Positions 9,598 to 18,592 of a stretch of 64,000 nt of DNA are shown here, piece by piece. The notes under the pieces were generated by a model. The model searched no databases. It was not told the origin of the DNA and worked only from the letters and a program-made list of their open reading frames with translations. The DNA is from Paralithodes platypus. Lineage: Eukaryota > Arthropoda > Malacostraca > Decapoda > Lithodidae. Position 1 is the first letter of the stretch. Each line of letters begins with the position of its first letter. The stretch spans positions 48,485,427-48,549,426 of the forward strand of contig CM064551.1 in assembly GCA_032716605.1 (NCBI GenBank), given 5' to 3'. The translations under genes were made by a program, and so were the position numbers.

Positions 9598-9787
9598 CAG
9601 GGGCCCCCGTGAGGTACCCCTGGATTGGGCAAAAGACTATGAAAGGATGGAGGTGAAACAGGAAGAGAAAACAAAAACCAGTAAATGAAACTGGTGAGAA
9701 AAAGGGTGGCCTAGCCGTGAGCAGAGAATGTGTCAGGGGCGAAAAACCCTGTGGTGTGAAAAAGGGGCCCCCGTGGGGTACCCCTGG
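9598..9787. repeat. Two copies of a GGGGCCCCCGTGRGGTACCC motif in the DIRS leader
   Basis: The 25-bp motif occurs at 9598-9623 and again at 9763-9787, and a shorter GCGCCCCCGTACC occurs at 10094-10107. Each copy contains nested self-complementary parts (GGGGCCCC, GGTACC). The segment between the ORF1 start and the inverted terminal repeat (9060-10290) otherwise has no coding frame. Confidence 0.5.
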
Positions 9788-10289
9788 AGTATCACGAACC
9801 ACCTGTCGCCCAGGCCCTTGAGACACAGTGAAGGACTCGAAAGGGGGGACTCGGGAATAACGCTAATAATGCGGCCGACACAAACTCTACAAACAGCACC
9901 GCCACCAACAAAATCTCAGATTGTTTACCAACGGTACACCTAGGCTATGAAAAAATGAAAACTCATAGGGGCATAGCAATTCCTGAATGAGAAAACGAGC
10001 TAGGCTAAATTAAGCTAAAAGCTAAACTATGCCCAGACTAACAGGAAAAAAGAATATGAAGAGAAAGAATGAAAAACATATACGAGGAACACCAGGCGCC
10101 CCCGTACCTTCGGTAGGCTATTTCCACACGTGTCTCCATTATACACACTTAGGAGCCCATTTACGTGTGCCCTAGATCACGTAACATCTGTCTAACAAAA
10201 AAGAAGGCCAGATAAGCCGAAACGAACCTAAACAGGGTGAATTAAAGGAGCACAACAAAAGCGACTTCATTCAATGGAGCGCGTGAAAA

Positions 10290-10593
10290 AATGATGACAA
10301 GAGAGGGTCGCTCATGCGCACGTTCGACAGGGATCTTCACATGACGGAACACGGGATGGGCCTTAAGCGGTAACTAAGGTAAACCCCTTTTTCTTCTCTT
10401 CTATGCTTTTTTCACCTTCGGTGGTAGTTTTGGTTAATGTACAACGTCTCCTAGAGCAAGATAAGGAGTAGACTCTAGACGTTTTCTTTTTAACCGCGGT
10501 TGGAATGACGACATAGCAGTCAAAATAGACAAGTCGTCATTGCAATTAGGTTAATAGCCTTGACGTTGGATTTGCCAAGACTACTAACAAATA
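10290..10593. repeat. DIRS inverted terminal repeat, 5' side
   Basis: Inverted copy of 2645-2943. The element ends at ...CTACTAACAAAT (10581-10592). The same end sequence recurs inside the internal complementary region at 3083-3117, which fixes this boundary independently. Confidence 0.9.
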
Positions 10594-10654
10594 TAAAGTT
10601 GTACAGAAGGGAGTAAAGAGAGTTCACTGTGTATTGTATGTATGTATTTACTTA

Positions 10655-10895
10655 GGCCCATTCCACACTTTTCCTTTTTTTTCTGGGGGTGGCCGACTCA
10701 ATTAAAATGTAAAACTTGCAAACAAAGTCAAACCAAAATTGGGACAAAGACAATATAAAGTCAAAACAACATATCAAAATCGCTATGTGGAAACAACGCT
10801 TACTAAAATAAAATTTATGAAATGAAAGAACACAATCCACCACATAGGGTGTACATTACTACATGAGCAAGTTAATATGGTTCCCAAGCAAACTA
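10655..10895 (+). repeat. Dispersed repeat R (TGTAAAACTTGCAAA...GGTTCCCAAGCAA)
   Basis: A ~200-bp unit runs from TGTAAAACTTGCAAAC through TCAAAATCGCTATGTGGAAA and AACACAATCCACCACATAGG to TTAATATGGTTCCCAAGCAA. Close copies occur at 50305-50455 (plus) and 15600-15815 (minus), with a fragment at 25958-26000 (minus) and diverged tandem relatives at 11530-12500. No terminal inverted repeat, coding frame or tRNA-like promoter was seen, so the class is unknown. The segment is preceded by a second repeat (GGGGGTGGCCGACTC) also seen at 47150 and 62795. Confidence 0.7.
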
Positions 10896-11090
10896 ATCGC
10901 ACATATAACAACTCACTATTCAGAGTTCACTGTATAATACATATATTCTGGTGTCAATGTACTGAAGAGCTTATAAATCTTTACTGAACTTAAACATACA
11001 TAATAATGATGATGATGATGATGATGCAGTTTTCAATGTAGTAGGCCTACACTCCCTTGATTAACACAGGTGTAGGGGGTGCTCTTGTTA

Positions 11091-11298
11091 AGCCGGTATC
11101 ACACGAGAGCTATTATAATCAACATTCGATGATCAACATTTGTAAGCAACATTTCTGGAATAGTTTGCACTGGTATAAAGCTAGACTAATGATGGATGGG
11201 TTTAGGTGACAGAAATATTTCAAAAGTTTACCCCTTAAGCTGCCAGACAAGTGTTGAGGATAAATGCTGAGGGAAAAAGTGTTTGTGTGATACCGGCT
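11091..11298. mobile_element. PIF/Harbinger-like MITE with TTA duplication
   Basis: A 208-bp element whose ends AGCCGGTATCACAC and GTGTGATACCGGCT are perfect 14-bp inverted repeats, flanked on both sides by TTA (11088-11090 and 11299-11301). Removing it joins GGTGCTCTTGTTA to ACAAGG, which agrees with the related uninterrupted sequence at 1970-1982 (GGTGCCCTTGTTACAGGG). A 3-bp TWA target is characteristic of PIF/Harbinger. It has no coding capacity. Confidence 0.78.
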
Positions 11299-11334
11299 TT
11301 AACAAGGACTTCATACTGTAATTATTGTACTCAA

Positions 11335-12500
11335 GTCTACTTGACTGCAAATAAATTTCAAACTAAAAATAATCTTAGCTTTTGGTTATTCCTATGTAAG
11401 CAATACTGGGCACCTTGAACGGAAGTAATATTAAAGGAAAATATAAACTTACAAATACTTGATATTTCATAGATAACCTAACTGCACCTAGATTATATGT
11501 GTGTATAATGACTAGCACAATAATACTTAAATTAATATGTAAAACTTGCAAAACTAACCTAAACAGGAATCGCACATATAGAGATAACAGAACTTATCAA
11601 AATCACTATGTAGAAATAACACATTGAAGTTTTACCAAAACAGTATTATGAAACAAATAAAAAACATAAACAATAGACACAAATAATGATAATACTGTAA
11701 TAACTTTTCAAAATTACTATATCAAATTAACGCATTGAAGATTTAACCAAACAATACGGTATGAAGAGAAAAAATACACAAAATCAACAATAAATATAAT
11801 AATATATAAAAGAAAAATCCCCTAGAAAAGTGGTATTGGCATTTTCTCTGGGTTTAGCTTCTCAGAATAACTAAAAGAACTCATCAAAATCATTATGTGG
11901 AAGACTTAGCGAAACAAGCCTATGAAATAAAATATAAAAAATATCCCCATAAACGTGCTCTAGGCCTACCCTGTTCCAAATAAGTATGATAAAACTTTCG
12001 TACATTTACCTCTATAACTGACAAACGACTAGAGCAATCGAGCTAATATTTCTACCATTTGGGATGGGTCATGCGAAGGAATAGGTGAGGAAATTTACAA
12101 CTCATTTCCTCTAGCCCTTTTTGAGTTACAGAAGTTAAGGTTCGTGATATCTGGACTACCTATTTGAAACAGGGTATAGTGATGTGTTTACTCTGGGTTG
12201 ACAAGACCTTCATCAAAAACTAGCAAAACGAAAAACAAAAACAGGAGTTGCACAATGTAAAGACAAAAGAACTTATACAAAATTAAAACAAAAAAATCCT
12301 AAATAGAAATTGCATAGCTTTCATTAAATTTCATTGGAGGTGTTTGGTGAAATTAATAAAAAATATATAATATAAAGACAAAATTACTAATCAGAATGAC
12401 TAAAAGAACAAATCAAAATCGCTATGCAGACCATTTAGCGGAACAATACTAAGAATTTATCAAATAAAAAAAATATCTGCATAAAAGTGGCATTGTTGAT
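11335..12500 (+). repeat. AT-rich block of diverged repeat-R copies
   Basis: At least three diverged R-type units can be picked out by the recurring phrases TGTAAAACTTGCAAA, ATCAAAATCRCTATGTRGAA and ATGAAATAAA: about 11535-11650, 11820-11960 and 12235-12480. The phrase CTCTGGGTTGACAAGACCTTC (12187-12207) repeats the 3' part of the candidate exon at 12505-12530, so part of that region was duplicated together with the repeats. No gene is evident. Confidence 0.5.
11969..12174. mobile_element. TA-flanked MITE (Tc1/mariner-type), copy 1
   Basis: Inverted ends CCCTGTTCCAAATAAGTA and TACCTATTTGAAACAGGG (about 18 bp, two mismatches) are flanked by TA on each side. The interior (for example CTAATATTTCTACCATTTGGGA and CCCTTTTTGAGTTACAGAAG) is clearly related to the element at 47424-47635, so both belong to one non-autonomous family of ~206-212 bp. 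Confidence 0.68.
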
Positions 12501-12504
12501 TTAC

Positions 12505-12658
12505 CCTGGGTTGACAAGACCTTCCTTAACCAGTGTTTCCCTGACCTCTGGAATGTCATCGTTGTGCGAGATGACATTGACGGTTACATGGCTGTAAGGG
12601 GGGACTAACTCGCCCATACGGTCCTTAGCTTCCTCCTTCATACTCCCGATATCCAGCC
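12505..12658 (-). CDS. Candidate internal host exon
   Basis: On the minus strand a 154-bp stretch is bounded by TTTCAG/GG (acceptor-like, 12664-12657) and CCCAGG/GTAAAT (donor-like, 12505-12499). Only one frame is open throughout; it encodes 50 residues beginning LDIGSMKEEAKDRMGEL and ending VRETLVKEGLVNP. The codons look coding (many GTC, AAG, GAC), in sharp contrast with the AT-rich repeats around it. I do not recognise the family. An internal exon in phase with 2-nt overhangs on both sides is consistent with a real gene crossing this repeat-rich region. It could also be a captured exon fragment, since a piece of it is duplicated at 12187-12207. Confidence 0.4.
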
Positions 12659-12905
12659 CTGAAACGTGAACGAGTAATAATTATTGTTGTACTTAAATAT
12701 AAATTCACTGCTCTACTAGGGTAGGAATAATTTGACAGTTGTTTGGAAGTTCGCGTCCTTATTTAAATAAACAAACTCTCATGGTAACCGTAATAAACAT
12801 AGCAATTGATTCTCTGTTTGAGTCAAGACGAGCTCAAACTATTAGTTGAATACCTACGACGGCCCAGTATAATAAAAATAATAATAATACACACATAGGC
12901 CTACA

Positions 12906-13420
12906 CATACATAACATTTTAAGACTGAGCGTTCCACACATACGTGCAGTTTCAGCCTCTTATCCTAATGGCGGCGTTTCAGGCAACCCTGTTAAGGGCT
13001 GCTTCACTTGTCAAGTTCTTGGATTTGAGATCGGCACGTATAGTCCGATCCCAGGTCTTCCTCGGTCCAGCTCCCTCCACAATCACAGACCTGCATTTTT
13101 TCACCCAATTTTGTTCATCCATTCTCTCCACATGTCCATACCATCCCAGTCTACTTGTACGCATCACCTCGCTAATACTCTTTATACCTAAACGTCTCCT
13201 CAGCTAAACATTTGTTATTCTATCCTGTAGCCTGGCCCCACACATCCATCTCACCATTCTCATCTCATTACGCTCCATTCTGTTGACATCCTCTATTTTA
13301 ACGGCCCATGTTTCTGAGGCATACATCATTGCACTTCTAACAAATGAGGCATACACCTTTCCCTTCAGGGGGAGAGGCATTCTTTTCATGGTCAGGATTG
13401 GCATCAGTTCTCTGAACTGG
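12906..13420 (-). pseudogene. 5'-truncated RTE-like LINE, 3' end only
   Basis: Nearly identical to the 3' part of the long LINE at 18593-20855, including the C-terminal RLGWYGHVERM motif and the end of the element before an ATGT-type tail (12905-12920). Homology stops at 13419, where this copy reads CTGAACTGG and the longer copy continues CTGAACTTCCCCCAGCC, so it is 5'-truncated there. Relative to the long copy it lacks 12 bp near 13065, which removes Arg-Gly-Gly-Pro, and it has an in-frame stop near 13205. It is non-functional. Confidence 0.85.
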
Positions 13421-13526
13421 TATTTTATGTGTTCGAGCGCCAATTCTCCAAGTGGATTCACGAGCGCTCACATTAACTTAAATTTTTCCATTTAAAAAAA
13501 AAAACAAAAAAACAAAAAAAAAAACA

Positions 13527-14035
13527 TTAAAGCTTATATTTATCAGTAACTCTATGCTCCCCAATATCATAAGCCCTCAGAAATATGTGCGACTTCAGTT
13601 GTTTCTTAAAAGCGTCAACACAATTCAACTGCTTAAGTGACACAGGAAGTCGATTGAATAGACGTGGGGCAACATAAGAAAAGGATATAGCAGCAAAAGC
13701 ACGTTCCCCAATGGCTCTGGGCTCATAAAGGCGATATGGGTCATCACCACTACATAAATTCACATTTGACTCATTATGTGTTGGAAATAGAAGACCCAAC
13801 AAATACTTAGGCTCACCAAACCTCAGCACCTTAATGTCAGTAAGCAAATGTTAAACTCTATTCTGGCCTTGATGGGAAACCAGTGTAAATTTATTAGATA
13901 ATATGTGGTGGGTGTTCTGGGTGGAAGTGAAAATATTAGTCTAGCACACCTATTGAGAACAGACTGGAGTTTCTTCAAAGTAGCATTTGGTAAGCCAATG
14001 AATAATGAATTACAGTAATCAATTCTAGATATAAC
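13527..14035 (-). pseudogene. CR1/Daphne-like LINE C-terminal fragment
   Basis: The minus strand encodes the end of a CR1-group RT: RIDYCNSLFIGLP, LNRCARLIFSLPP, LHWFPIKARI, then RAFAAISFSYVAPRLFNRLP and SLKQLNCVDAFKKQLKSHIF. These are the standard post-RT motifs of the CR1/Daphne group and also occur in the LINE at 51779-53830. The plus-strand A-rich run at 13494-13525 abuts the 3' end. The copy is 5'-truncated, with a frame break near 13850. Confidence 0.75.
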
Positions 14036-14094
14036 AAATGAATGAATGAGGGTCGAAAGAGATTCCTTGAACTAAATACAATTGCTTAATGTTA

Positions 14095-14223
14095 AATACA
14101 AAGACCTCGGTTGAGATGGAGAGATTGTGTAGTACAAGCGTTGGAAGATAGAAGGATGACTGAAGAACAAGCAAGGGAAGTGGTAATGAATAGGAATGAA
14201 TGGAGAATGCTTTTGAATAGATG
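14095..14223 (+). pseudogene. C-terminal tip of another LINE, plus strand
   Basis: A short plus-strand frame reads RPRLRWRDCVVQALEDRRM then EQAREVVMNRNEWRMLLNR and a stop at 14221-14223. The pattern GRP..RW.D.V...L followed by R..WR.L is the usual C-terminus of RTE/BovB-like and related LINE RTs. The rest of the element is missing. A SINE inserted directly after it. Confidence 0.6.
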
Positions 14224-14242
14224 AGTGATAACGCGGTCGTTG

Positions 14243-14640
14243 TTGTTGTTATTGTTGTTCCCCAAGCTGCCTGGCCGAACAGCCCCAAGGCCAAGGCCAT
14301 AACCGAGCGCCCCCACAGAACCCTCCCTGCCGACCACAATAAAGCCTGGGTGACCGAAGCCACTCCATGGCGGGGAGCTGAGGAGGGTGCGGAAATGTCC
14401 GGGAAACCAAAGCCCCACCCAGGGCCCTGTGCCCCTCAGCAATTATGAAGAGAAAGTTGAGGGGCAAAGGAAAAATGTGACGCTTTGGCTTCCAATCTTG
14501 GTAGATTGAGAGGTCAATCCACGGAAGAGACGCCGTCACTTGAGATCTAGAAAATATATAAGTAAAAGGAACAGTCAGAGTAAGCTATGGGTATGGCAGA
14601 GATCGCTCAGTTCTCACTCTGATAGACCAGCCCATCACCA
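14243..14640 (-). mobile_element. SINE copy with LINE-A 3' tail
   Basis: A 398-bp element in the minus orientation, flanked by a perfect 10-bp target-site duplication GCGGTCGTTG (14233-14242 and 14641-14650). Reading along its own strand it begins TGGTGATGGGCTGGTCTATC and ends in GGGCTGTTCGGCCAGGCAGC followed by GGGGAACAACAATAACAAC. It is about 95% identical by eye to the SINE at 22163-22566. No clear tRNA A/B box, 5S or 7SL head was recognised, so the promoter type is open. Its 3' end is shared with LINE-A. Confidence 0.85.
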
Positions 14641-14650
14641 GCGGTCGTTG

Positions 14651-14960
14651 GGTGAGATGATCGAGCTCCAGTTGGACTAGATAATAGTCCGTCAGGCGCC
14701 TGGCCCAGGGGGCCGGTGTATATGAAGGGTCATGCCTGGATGAGAGGTGGGCGGGCATTGTGGTGGCAAAGCTTCGCTGTGTGTCTGCCTGCTGAGTCTG
14801 GAACCTGGGAATATTTTGCTGGGGACCCCAAATGGGCCTGGGTCTCTGGGTCTGCTCTTGGGTGACCTAGATGTGTGCAAATTTTTGTGTGTTGTGTTGT
14901 CCCTGTTCAGGCTCTGTCTCGATTCGGCAACCCCCAGCTATAGGGTATGTGCCTGAGTAT
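14651..14960. other. Unassigned
   Basis: Mixed-composition sequence with no repeat partner in this window and no convincing gene. Short open frames exist on both strands but have no recognisable motif. Confidence 0.4.
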
Positions 14961-15539
14961 ACAGGGTGTCACACGAGTTATGACAAATACATCCAGGAAT
15001 GAAAGATTATGCAATTCTAAGTAAAACAAATGTTCTATATGTATATATGTACGTATTTACTCAGGCCCATTCCTCACTTTTCCTATTTTTTTCTATTGTT
15101 TCTGTTCTATATACATATGCTTTTTTCTGCCTCAGTGTTTGGTATTCAGTCATTTAAATTTGACGGTTAGTGAGGAGGTAGGAGGAAGGGAGTAGGCTAC
15201 TCTGGTGCCGCTATCAGGACGTTTACTAATTATTTTTTTGTTATGCCATGATATCTTTGAAAAAGGGAATATTTCTAAACAGCTATTGTATGGATTTGTC
15301 AATTAGGATAATATGAAGCCTTGTAGTAATGTAATTAGCTGTTACACCTTCTCTACTGTAATAAAATATATAAAACGTGGCACTAATGCATCAGTTCGCG
15401 CAAAGTTTATAACTTGAACACAGGAAAACACATAACCTCACGTGTTTATCATTGCTTGAGTAATAAAAAAGAATATTCTAAGAACCTTTCATTAAAGTAT
15501 AAATGTACACTAGTGTTCAGATTACATTATCCTAACGGT

Positions 15540-15985
15540 TCAAAGCGACCGCCGTTAGCATAAATACACAGCCTGCTTCCTCAAAACTGTCTGTGCTGAT
15601 GTTTGGGCTCCTTTGACTATGTTGCTTGGGAACCATATTAACTTGCACATGTAGTAATGTACACCCAATGTGGTGGATTGTGTACTTTTATTTCAAATTT
15701 TATTTTATTAAGCGTTGTTTCCACATAGCGATTTTGATTAGTTCTTTTGCGTTTATCTTGTGTCGTCCCAGTTTTGGTTTGTTTATTTTGCAAGTTTTAC
15801 ATTATAATTACTTTGTCTTGACTCTCTATTCGTTCAGCTGTACCACAAACTCCAGGAAACGTTCCTCCGTCACGCAAATGATAGAAAACACTGTGAAACA
15901 CTTTAGAATTTAGACACCTGTTTGGGTATATCATCTTGTATTTAGCACCAGCAGCACTAGAATTTCCATTGTAGAGACCATATTT
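15540..15985 (-). pseudogene. Transposase remnant: HTH N-terminus and C-terminal tip
   Basis: From 15982 the minus strand reads YGLYNGNSSAAGAKYKMIYP, then NRCLNSKVFHSVFYHLRDGG, then TFPGVCGTAE. This is the DUF4817-type helix-turn-helix pattern found at the N-terminus of many arthropod mariner-like transposases (YGE..GN...A..LY...FPNR..P....F..L...LR..G.F). Near 15610-15545 the frame TVLRKQAVYLC.NGGRFEPLG resembles the usual C-terminal end (C....GGHFE). The whole catalytic DDE/D core is absent and its place is taken by repeat R (15600-15815), so this copy cannot be active. Confidence 0.6.
15600..15815 (-). repeat. Repeat R, inverted copy inside the transposon remnant
   Basis: Reverse complement of 10695-10900, from TTGCTTGGGAACCATATTAA to GCAAGTTTTACATTATAATT. 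It sits exactly where the transposase catalytic domain should be. Confidence 0.7.
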
Positions 15986-16496
15986 CTTGCAGTTTTAGTC
16001 TCTCAAATGGTGGAAAATAACAAGAATCGTATGTGCCCATCCTTACTCTTACAAGTCTTTGTGCGAACTGAGCTACACAGGAGTGGACAACTCCTGCATG
16101 CAGCATTGGTACCATGTTTCATTACAGTAGATAAGGTGTAACAGCTAATTACATTACCATACTACAAGGCTTCATATTATCCTAATTGACACATCCATAC
16201 ACCAGCAGTTTAGAAATATTCCCTTTTTCAAAGATATCATGGCATAATTTTAAAATAATGAGTAAACGTCCTGATAGCGGTACCAGCGTAGCCTACTCCC
16301 TTCCTCCAACCTCCTCACTAACCGTTAAATTTAAATGACTGAATACCAAACACCGACACAGAAAAAAGCATACATATATAGATTTTTTTTTTTTTACTTA
16401 GAATTGACCCTACCAAGAATTTACCCGAGACCTCTGGTGGACGCTTCCGAAGTAGCGCCAGAGCTATGAATATCTACATCAACATCATCGGTTGTG

Positions 16497-16689
<193 letters not shown>

Positions 16690-17870
16690 GATGCAACATC
16701 TAGGCTATACAAAGTTTATCACGATTTCTTACGATTCCGAGTGTTTTTACTATATACTAGATGACTACACTAAGTGCTTATATAGTATGGTAGTCGTGGG
16801 AATGTCCATATGTAGCAAGAAATGACTAAAAGCAAAATTGTAAGGGTGATTAACTACAGTATCATAACAAAAAAGTGCGAAAATACTTTCTTCCATATAC
16901 AGTATATATATAAATATACGTTATCTAATATTATGGGCGACTTTAAAATATACCGTAAAACGCTGCAACTTCGGACTGAACCCTAACCTCGGACATTTTG
17001 CGAACAAAATGTAATACGTCACGGTTATCGGAAGATGGTTTAGTACTCTATATGCGAAAAATAAATATATGGGTAGTTGGGATAATATTCAAAGATTATT
17101 GTGTATAACTACTAAGGGACTAGCACGAAAATGTATGGGTTAAAAAAAATCTTGAATCGGATGAAAAAAAAAAAAATTAATTTAAACCCTGCAAAACTTT
17201 CTGTGCCAAGGACAAACAAATGTGGTTGTATGATCGTGGTAAGTATGATAATATATATAAAAATGTTGTGAGTGATGCCCAATAAACTATTTTATTACTT
17301 ATTCATTCATAATTTTATCATGAATTTAATAATGACTCTTTCTACTTTCTTCAGAAATTAATCCTATCCTCGGATAGATAGAGCAAGAACAGGGAAAACA
17401 CAACATAAAATAACGAACACACACAGACAAAACACAAATTCACAAAACACAGATCTACTACCGATGATAATAATTGGCCCAGGAGGATCTGAACTTGATG
17501 GGCATATAAGGTGCCCTGATGGGGAATGTTATGTTTCCAAGGACTTCGAGCAGACTATAGAACCTTCTGACTCAAGCTTTACCTATATATACCAGTATCT
17601 AGCTAAGCTGAACTATAAACAAGATGCCAAAGTACAAACAGGACATCAACTTCCATTATAAGGAGGGCTTGTATAACTGTATGGGATCTATTTCTTGATA
17701 ACTACTGTACAAGGTATGATACAAATTTATATAAACACACTAATTGCAAGTTATGTATGTTTTTACTGATACAACCTATAAATGAGATTTAAAAGTGCAG
17801 TACAGACTTACTCACATGTACACAATATTCAAACATTTTTTAATGCCAAATATAATACTAGTTGAATCAT
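16690..17870. other. AT-rich, no gene recognised
   Basis: No repeat partner within the window and no motif. A 65-residue plus-strand frame at 17464-17661 (starting MIIIGPGGSELDGHIRCPDG) lies in somewhat less AT-rich sequence. It might be a small exon or transposon remnant but has no family signature that I know. Confidence 0.4.
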
Positions 17871-17871
17871 T

Positions 17872-18066
17872 ATCTATCTATCTATTGCCTGACGCCGTGA
17901 TCCCCGAAGGGGTGGCCACGAACGAACCGCCTCCATGCACCTCTGTCCCCAGTCAGTCGACACACCTCCTCCCAACCAGCACCGCCTTCATCCATATACT
18001 TCCTCACTCCATCCTTCCACCTCTCCTTCAGTGCACCTCTCCCTCTCTGTCCTTCCACCTCGCTCT
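17872..18066 (-). pseudogene. LINE 3' fragment with (TAGA)n tail
   Basis: The minus strand encodes SEVEGQRGRGALKERWKDGV then WRRFVRGHPFGDHGVRQ, the conserved C-terminus of RTE-like/related LINE RTs (G.G..K.RW.D.V ... WRR.V.GH). The plus-strand TCTATCTATCTAT run at 17872-17884 is its microsatellite 3' tail. It is 5'-truncated after about 180 bp. Confidence 0.7.
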
Positions 18067-18590
18067 CGTGCAGTAATACATTTGGCTTTTTAACATTAGT
18101 GTATACATTTCTGTAAGTAATAAATCTGGTATGAGCACTCTTTATTGAATACACAATAATAATGACAAACTATATATGCCTTTTTAGCCCTTTCAGGCTC
18201 CTAATATGCTGCTTAGTATATACTGTACATACATACAAGTTTAACCTGACAAGCGCGATATAGACCTAGGTGCTAGGGTAGTTATTTGTGCATTTCTAGC
18301 CCTGGATTCTGACAGAATTAGTTATATTTACAATATAAACCATTATTTGTTTTCGGTATGCTTTTATTTTACATATATGATGTATATATGAACCTTCAAG
18401 AGTGCTAAAATAAGTGGGAAAAGCATTTGGGTGGTGAAAAACGAAGATATTGGCCACCCGGTCATAATCTCAGGCGAGAGAGAGACACAGGCAGCCCTCC
18501 CCTCTCGCTGTCTGGGAGTCAACTGAGACGAGCGGGGCGGTGTGTGCCGGTGTCTGGGTGTTGCATAACGATCTTTTATGCAACCCACTT
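18067..18590. other. No gene recognised
   Basis: AT-rich to about 18420, then a GC-richer patch (18427-18565, including GGCGAGAGAGAGACACAGG) with no recognisable family. Confidence 0.4.
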
Positions 18591-18592
18591 AC

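Larger units (their letters stand above)
2594..10593 (-). mobile_element. DIRS-like tyrosine-recombinase retrotransposon, near complete
   Basis: An 8.0-kb element on the minus strand. It has inverted terminal repeats (2645-2943 and 10290-10593), an internal complementary region (3005-3117), and in order from its 5' end: a gag-like ORF1 region (about 8952-6421), reverse transcriptase (6402-5272), RNase H plus the DIRS tail domain (5279-4575) and a tyrosine recombinase (4767-3283). This is the canonical DIRS1-group order, with overlapping ORFs. The coding part is much more GC- and CpG-rich than its surroundings. The immediate flanks share TAAAGTT (2588-2594 and 10594-10600). A tyrosine recombinase is not expected to make a true target duplication, so that may be coincidence or a recombination core. 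Frame changes and an altered RT active site suggest this copy is no longer autonomous. Confidence 0.85.
14963..16410 (-). mobile_element. Long-TIR DNA transposon remnant (DUF4817/mariner-like), internally deleted
   Basis: Two arms, about 15105-15362 and 16122-16385, are inverted copies of each other (for example GTAATTAGCTGTTACACCTT versus AAGGTGTAACAGCTAATTAC, and AAAGGGAATATTTCTAAAC versus its complement). Between them lie remnants of a minus-strand transposase (15982-15833 and 15610-15540) separated by repeat R. The outer left arm continues to ACAGGGTGTCACACGAG (14964-14980), which resembles mariner-type ends; it carries a ~60-bp insertion at 15047-15105 related to the repeat at 10645-10690. 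The right outer end is truncated near 16405. Confidence 0.7.
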
